Positions 59,961 to 64,000 of a stretch of DNA of 64,000 bases are shown piece after piece. The first letter of the stretch is position 1; every line of letters begins with the position of its first letter. Below the pieces are notes generated by a model that was given only the letters and a program-made list of their open reading frames with translations, was not told the origin of the DNA and searched no databases. A program made the translations under genes and the position numbers. Origin of the DNA: Alphaproteobacteria bacterium (GTDB lineage Bacteria; Pseudomonadota; Alphaproteobacteria; UBA8366). The stretch is from NCBI GenBank assembly GCA_021774335.1, contig JAJFJD010000020.1, positions 186,001-250,000 on the forward strand, in the 5' to 3' direction.

Positions 59961-61250
59961 TCAAGATGCTGCTTCTGCAGATAATTCGCCATTCTTGATC
60001 AACCGGCGCACGAACTGAATGTGCAACCGTAACTGAAACAGCTGATCCGTATACCCTAGCGGTACTTCGAGAGCGCCAACCTCGGCCTGTAGCGCATCCA
60101 GCGTTTTCAAAACACTTGCGCGTTCGGCATCAGATGAACTGGCGCGCGCAGCAGTTTCGGCGGCGCGCACATTTTCGTACCACTTGTAAATCCGACGGCG
60201 CACGCGCCATCGCAGAAATGGCGGCGCGAACTTCAAGAATGGCAGCAGCAGGGTAGCGATTGGAATCAGCATCACAATCATACGCTGCACGAGATTGGCG
60301 GCCCAGAATGGCAAATATCGTTGTAGAAAACTGGGACCCTTCTCAAAATACCGGGCTGCATCATCGCTAATAGGAAAATCCACGTAGCGCGTCGACGGGA
60401 ACTCGCCCGGTGCCGAGAATAAACCGCCACCGCCGTGAATCTTGCTAGCCGCCCGCAATAACAGCGAGGCGATCGCCGGGTGTAAATCTTCGTGGGCAAC
60501 CAAATTTGCGGTCGTAGACAGCAGCGTAACCAGTCGAGGTGGGATATTTTTCTTGAGGTCGATAATTCCCTCGGGCAGCGTTTCCACCGAGAGGAAATGG
60601 TACAAACGCGGAAAGGTCTCGGTGCGGGGGAACGGCATCAAGTCTACGCCCGGTGTCGTCATCAGGTCTTGGATAACCGGCGTATTGCCGCCGACATAGA
60701 TGGCCGCATCAACGTCCCCCGCCAACAAGGCCTTTGCAGCTGCCGCACCTCCCAGGTAAATGCGCTCCACGGCATCGTCGTCATAAGATAGGGAAAGCAG
60801 GTTTTCGACGAGGACGCTGGTGCCGCTCCCTTTGGCGCCGATGGCTATACGAAACTCGGCGAGACCGCGCGATGGCGAGAGGCGTTTGTCCGTACGGACG
60901 AACAGCCAGAGCGGCTCGGGATACAGGCTTGCGAGCGATACCAGATTGGGATGTTCGTCTTTATTGCCGATCCCTCCCTGTAGGAACGCGACATCGATCT
61001 TATCGTCATCGCGAGAGAGGAGCCCTAGGTTATCCAACGATCCTGACGTTTCGATCAGTTCGACGTCGATACCATCGACGGCCAAGGCCGCTTTAAATTG
61101 TTCACCGAACGCGGCATACGCCCCGCCCGGCGCACCGGTCGCCATACGAATACTGGACGGTGGTGCGGGCCGAATGAAATAGGCGGCTATCGCAAATCCA
61201 ACGATAACCAAAAGGACGAATGGCGTGTAAATCTTGATGGCGTCCCTCAT
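59961..61250 (-). CDS. TAXI-type TRAP solute-binding protein with extra C-terminal membrane domain
   Basis: A 429-residue protein. An N-terminal hydrophobic helix (residues 10-27) anchors or exports it, and the TAXI solute-binding domain covers about 35-300 (SIRMATGAPGGAYAAFGEQF, VAFLQGGIGNKDEH, IGAKGSGTSVLVENLL, DAAIYVGGNTPVIQDL). Typical TAXI proteins end near residue 320-330. Here a second transmembrane helix (RMIVMLIPIATLLLPFLKFA, about 312-331) is followed by a basic, helical domain of about 95 residues expected in the cytoplasm. No TRAP permease gene adjoins. The protein may be a sensor that relays ligand binding across the membrane rather than a transport subunit. Confidence 0.84.
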   Translation of the reverse strand: MRDAIKIYTPFVLLVIVGFAIAAYFIRPAPPSSIRMATGAPGGAYAAFGEQFKAALAVDGIDVELIETSGSLDNLGLLSRDDDKIDVAFLQGGIGNKDEHPNLVSLASLYPEPLWLFVRTDKRLSPSRGLAEFRIAIGAKGSGTSVLVENLLSLSYDDDAVERIYLGGAAAAKALLAGDVDAAIYVGGNTPVIQDLMTTPGVDLMPFPRTETFPRLYHFLSVETLPEGIIDLKKNIPPRLVTLLSTTANLVAHEDLHPAIASLLLRAASKIHGGGGLFSAPGEFPSTRYVDFPISDDAARYFEKGPSFLQRYLPFWAANLVQRMIVMLIPIATLLLPFLKFAPPFLRWRVRRRIYKWYENVRAAETAARASSSDAERASVLKTLDALQAEVGALEVPLGYTDQLFQLRLHIQFVRRLIKNGELSAEAAS

Positions 61251-61507
61251 TCGTCCACTATCCTCGCTACCGATCGAAATTGCACACGAACAGGGTCAAT
61301 CCGACATTCTGTCCGCAGCAACTGGTCCGATTGGATTTTAATTGGCGTTCGGCGATGGCGCCAGTACGAGCGTGAACGACAGGCTGGCAAAGAGACAATC
61401 AAACATGCTTCCTCGAAAAGGCCGCCTTGGGTCAGAAACAAACATCAACTCGGAGGGAGTGAAATGCCGCTTTTGGGCGATGGGAGGACGTGTCTAACGA
61501 CGGTCGG

Positions 61508-61532
61508 AATGTCCGCTAGTAGCCAGAAGCGG
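61508..61532. repeat. Intergenic imperfect palindrome (TGTCCGCT family)
   Basis: AATGTCCGCT is followed by AGTAGCCAGA and AGCGG, so the left half matches the repeat at 58730-58760 including the TAGCCAG centre, while the right arm is truncated (GGTCCC instead of GGACATT). Confidence 0.5.
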
Positions 61533-61611
61533 TCCCCCAGCGAGGCGCCCATAGGCCACGCTGAAAAGCAAGAGCCGACCCATAGTGGCTATTCAGACGA
61601 CCTGACATTAA

Positions 61612-61639
61612 CGTCCGTTATCGGATTTGTAAGCGGACG
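61612..61639. repeat. Intergenic imperfect palindrome (TGTCCGCT family)
   Basis: CGTCCGTTA (61612-61620) pairs with TAAGCGGACG (61630-61639) apart from one bulged base, around the centre TCGGATTTG. It is a divergent member of the same spacer repeat. Confidence 0.4.
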
Positions 61640-61808
61640 CTCTGGCCCCTACCCCGCAATGTCGGAGATTAACCAGTCGCGCGTCCTGTTCACGAGCACG
61701 CTTCAGCTGTCTGGTTTCCACGGTGCGGCGGCGGGCTTCTAGACCGTTCATGCTAGTCGAGAACGGCAAAAGGCCGCCGCATGGGTACCAAATGTCTGGT
61801 TTCGACCA

Positions 61809-62456
61809 TTAGAACGCTAAGGCGGCCTGCGCCTCGGCGGCTTCCGCCTGGGTCCATTGGCGGACGGGAGTCGGTGCGGCGACGCGGGTGAGAGGCAGGA
61901 AGGTGCCTTCGCCCGGTTCGTCAAGCACAACTGATCCGGCGGGCGAGGTCACCTCGATTGAGCCTTCGGTGATCTGGAAGCCGTAATGCGGCTGGCCGGC
62001 CGGCATGCCCACGGTCAGTTCGCCACCGAGGAACACAGTGCCGCGGATGCCGATGATCGCCACCGGTGTTGTGAAGGCGACGTTACGCGGCATTAGCTTG
62101 CCAATTTGGCCGGTGGTAAAGCGGAACACACCGCGCACGATGGATAGCGCCTGGCTGGAGTCGCCGCTAGCTGCATAGACGAACTGGTCGATGGTGATAC
62201 GTGCATTCTCGCCTAAGGTCAGCTTCGACTGGTCGTCGAAACGGATTTGTAGTCGCGCGCCCGGACCGGTGCGGATCTCATCACCTACAAAGACACGGCC
62301 GCCCAGCGCCAAATCGCTGGTGCCGCCGGCTGCACTGCGGCTGGCCGTGCCCTTCTGGCGCTCGACTTGGCCGGCCACCTGTTGGGCCTGCGCCGGCTGG
62401 CCGCATAACAGGCCAACGAACAGCAGGGCCGCGAGGATTCCGAAACGATGTTTCAT
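61809..62456 (-). CDS. FecR domain-containing periplasmic protein
   Basis: A 215-residue exported protein. Residues 1-24 form a signal peptide ending AQAQQ. The FecR domain follows: GGRVFVGDEIRTGPGARLQIRFDDQSKLTLGENARITI and then GVFRFTTGQIGKLMPRNVAFTTPVAIIGIRGTVF, the usual two conserved blocks of FecR. Such stand-alone FecR proteins are widespread in alphaproteobacteria; here there is no FecI sigma factor or TonB receptor beside it, so a role in iron regulation is not supported. The Ala-rich C terminus is short. Function unknown beyond the domain. Confidence 0.9.
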   Translation of the reverse strand: MKHRFGILAALLFVGLLCGQPAQAQQVAGQVERQKGTASRSAAGGTSDLALGGRVFVGDEIRTGPGARLQIRFDDQSKLTLGENARITIDQFVYAASGDSSQALSIVRGVFRFTTGQIGKLMPRNVAFTTPVAIIGIRGTVFLGGELTVGMPAGQPHYGFQITEGSIEVTSPAGSVVLDEPGEGTFLPLTRVAAPTPVRQWTQAEAAEAQAALAF

Positions 62457-62763
62457 GCGGGGTTTTCCATGTGGCCCACGTTCAAGAATATATTGTGAAC
62501 CGGTCGCAGCGATGGCGCAATCAGCGTTTGGGCAATGTCAGATTAAGCCTGCTTGAGCGGCAGACGTCGCCTTTCCACCCTCGTTACATAACTCAGCATA
62601 GCTCCTCTCGATACTTCAAAGCTTCGCCAGGTATCATCCACCTCGCGGCCACGCTCTACGTCCGCTCTGGGTCACAAGCGGACATTCACGGTATTCTACT
62701 CAGCTCTAAAGCAGCAGTCCGCCACTGGGTTCGTTTCGTTCTGAGGCGATCCGTGGCTGACTC
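62457..62763. other. Intergenic region
   Basis: A 307-base spacer upstream of the FecR gene and downstream of the MBL hydrolase gene, both on the minus strand. It holds one repeat of the TGTCCGCT family at 62659-62686 and no supported gene. Confidence 0.45.
62659..62686. repeat. Intergenic imperfect palindrome (TGTCCGCT family)
   Basis: CGTCCGCT (62659-62666) and AGCGGACATT (62677-62686) flank the centre CTGGGTCACA. The right arm matches the complete arm of the element at 58730-58760. Confidence 0.45.
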
Positions 62764-63624
62764 TTAAAGCGCGTTCAGCGGAATTTTCAGGTAGGAAACA
62801 CCGTTCGGCTCAGGATTTGGGAATTTGCCGCCCCGGATGTTGACCTGGATCGACGGCAGGATCAGTTTCGGATAGCCGAGTTCGGCGTCGCGCGCCTCGC
62901 GCATTGCCACGAAAGCCTCTTCGGAGACGTCGTCGCGCACATGGATACTGGATGCGCGCTCGGAAGCAATCGTGGTTTTCCACGCCGGCGACCGCTCATT
63001 CGTTCCATAGTCGTGGCCGACGAAAACGCGGGTTTCCGGCGGAAGCGCGAGAATACGCCGGATCGAGTGGAAGAGTGTGCGCGCGTCCCCCCCAGGGAAG
63101 TCGCACCGTGCCGTGCCGAAATCCGGCATGAAAACCGTGTCCCCGGTGAAGACCACGTCGCCCACCTGATAGCAGACGCACGCCGGAGTATGACCGGGCG
63201 TATGGAGTACCTTGAGTGTCAGCTCGCCTACCGAAAGCTCGACTTCATCCTCCAACAGGCGATCGAATTGCGAGCCGTCCGCCGAAAAGTCCGCATCGAG
63301 ATTGAAGATTTCCGCAAACGTCCGCTGCACCGCGACGATCTCCGCGCCAATGCCGCGCTGGCCGCCAAACTTGCTCTGCAGGTGGCAAGCGCCGGTCATG
63401 TGGTCGGCGTGAATGTGCGTCTCCAGTATCCAATCAACCGTGTAGCCCTGATCCACGATGAACTGCGCCACCGTGTCGACACCGGTGGTCGACGTCCGTC
63501 CACTGCTGGCGTCATAGTCTAGGACGGGATCGATGACCGCGCAGTGTCGGGTTGACGGGTCCGCGACAACGTAGGTGATGGTGCCGGTCGCCTCGTCGTA
63601 GAAAGGGGTTACGTCGATAGACAT
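62764..63624 (-). CDS. ETHE1/BLH-like MBL-fold hydrolase (persulfide dioxygenase-like)
   Basis: A 286-residue metallo-beta-lactamase fold protein from ATG 63624 (MSIDVTPFYDEATG); ATG 63660 is 12 codons upstream and less likely. The metal motif is THIHADHMTG (H70, H72, D74, H75), followed by HTPGHTPACVCY, VVFTGDTVFMPDFGTARCDFPGG and VFVGHDY. This matches ETHE1/BLH-type persulfide dioxygenases and related hydrolases, which use a single iron to oxidise glutathione persulfide. It lacks a fused rhodanese domain. A role in sulfide detoxification is likely but other glyoxalase II-like activities are possible. Confidence 0.9.
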   Translation of the reverse strand: MSIDVTPFYDEATGTITYVVADPSTRHCAVIDPVLDYDASSGRTSTTGVDTVAQFIVDQGYTVDWILETHIHADHMTGACHLQSKFGGQRGIGAEIVAVQRTFAEIFNLDADFSADGSQFDRLLEDEVELSVGELTLKVLHTPGHTPACVCYQVGDVVFTGDTVFMPDFGTARCDFPGGDARTLFHSIRRILALPPETRVFVGHDYGTNERSPAWKTTIASERASSIHVRDDVSEEAFVAMREARDAELGYPKLILPSIQVNIRGGKFPNPEPNGVSYLKIPLNAL

Positions 63625-63731
63625 TGCTTTATCGCGCCACTGCGTTTCACACTTTTGCAAAACCTAGCGAGATTTTAACTGCCTTCTTCGATGACCGGAT
63701 TGACCAGGATCAATTATCGCCGAGGACGCCC

Positions 63732-64000
63732 CTAACCAGCGAGAAAGTCCGACAACAGGCGGCCTGTCTCCCGAGGCTGTTCCTGTTGGACCCAGTGGCC
63801 GGCGCCGGGGACAAAATGAACATCCTCCATGCGCGTAAAGGCGTGTTGCTGCATCTTCCCCAGCGCCCCCGGCCTTTGATAGGCACCCCAGTCCTTGTCA
63901 CCGGCAATAAAGCAGGCCGGCAGGTCGATGGTCCTTCCGCCGAATAGCCGCAACTCGTCGAGCAATTCATTTTCGAAGCGGCAGCGGTACCAGTTGAGTC
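63732..64000 (-). CDS. C-terminal part of an alpha/beta hydrolase (cut by the window end)
   Basis: The frame runs from the window end to TAG 63732-63734 and shows the last 89 residues or so of an alpha/beta hydrolase. LNWYR near the visible start is typical of epoxide hydrolase-like lid regions; ACFIAGDKDWG contributes the strand with the catalytic acid, and FVPGAGHWVQQEQP carries the catalytic His. The nucleophile elbow lies outside the window. Substrate unknown. Confidence 0.85.
   Translation of the reverse strand, partial: LNWYRCRFENELLDELRLFGGRTIDLPACFIAGDKDWGAYQRPGALGKMQQHAFTRMEDVHFVPGAGHWVQQEQPRETGRLLSDFLAG

Larger units (their letters stand above)
61251..61808. other. Intergenic region with palindromic repeats
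   Basis: A 558-base spacer that separates the TAXI and FecR genes, both on the minus strand. It carries repeats of the TGTCCGCT family at 61508-61532 and 61612-61639. No gene is supported; the long plus-strand open frame through it reads through antisense of the TAXI gene. Confidence 0.5.

Noticed and set aside
61098..61742. Plus-strand open frame of 214 codons over the TAXI upstream region
   Set aside because: It begins antisense to the TAXI gene and continues through a spacer with repeats; no protein features.
1..64000. tRNA, rRNA, CRISPR arrays and insertion sequences
   Set aside because: Reading both strands showed no tRNA-like TPsiC signatures in a cloverleaf context, no regularly spaced repeats, and no transposase-like protein.

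Overview
The window looks like a chromosomal cell-surface polysaccharide locus from an alphaproteobacterium, most likely a marine or soil Rhodospirillales-type organism. That placement is inferred from gene content (TAXI-type periplasmic binding protein, phytanoyl-CoA and TauD-like dioxygenases, a FecR protein, the style of the glycan genes) and from a coding GC of roughly 55-65%. No rRNA, tRNA or other taxonomic marker is present.

Region 1 (1-20.8 kb) holds short transcription units in mixed orientation separated by AT-rich spacers. They encode two paralogous GT4 glycosyltransferases, a membrane-anchored beta-helix protein, a methyltransferase, an O-antigen ligase/polymerase, a polysaccharide deacetylase, a sugar epimerase, a sugar aminotransferase with a nucleotidyltransferase, a polysaccharide pyruvyl transferase, a Wzx-like flippase, a FimV-like SPOR protein and a WbaP-type initiating phosphoglycosyltransferase. 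Together these supply the start (WbaP), export (Wzx) and polymerisation or ligation (Wzy/WaaL-like) steps of a Wzx/Wzy-type pathway. Four clear intrinsic terminators lie here.

Region 2 (21.5-52.8 kb) is a run of about 28 genes all on the minus strand, mostly with 1-4 base start/stop overlaps, so it probably behaves as one or a few long operons. Reading in the direction of transcription (52.8 to 21.5 kb): a fused WbpB-WbpD-like oxidoreductase/N-acetyltransferase, a WbpE-like aminotransferase, an epimerase, methyltransferases, a second aminotransferase, an AsnB-type amidotransferase, HisH, acyltransferases, a radical SAM/SPASM enzyme, a second separate WbpD/WbpB-like pair, an epimerase, a third aminotransferase, a formyltransferase, an N-acetyl sugar amidotransferase (WbpG/PseA type), HisF2, glycosyltransferases, WecB, an ABC-type flippase, an LpxD-like acyltransferase, a deacetylase-like protein and more glycosyltransferases. 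The set WbpB/WbpD/WbpE + UDP-GlcNAc 2-epimerase + WbpG/HisH2/HisF2 is what is needed, apart from the 6-dehydrogenase WbpA, to make a 2-acetamido-3-acetamidino-uronic acid donor of the kind known in Pseudomonas aeruginosa O5. The formyltransferase, AsnB and methyltransferases would decorate the glycan further.

Region 3 (53-64 kb) is unrelated to glycan synthesis. It carries a TauD-like dioxygenase, a Tat-type thioredoxin-like protein, a 4-oxalocrotonate tautomerase, a haem-c/beta-propeller protein, an SPFH protein, a methyltransferase, a phytanoyl-CoA dioxygenase, a TAXI-type protein with an extra C-terminal membrane domain, a FecR protein, an ETHE1-like MBL hydrolase and the end of an alpha/beta hydrolase. 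Small imperfect palindromes related to TGTCCGCT...AGCGGACA recur in its spacers.

Coordinates for several genes were moved to internal starts where a stop/start overlap, a Shine-Dalgarno sequence or a domain boundary favoured them; each such choice is stated in the entry.
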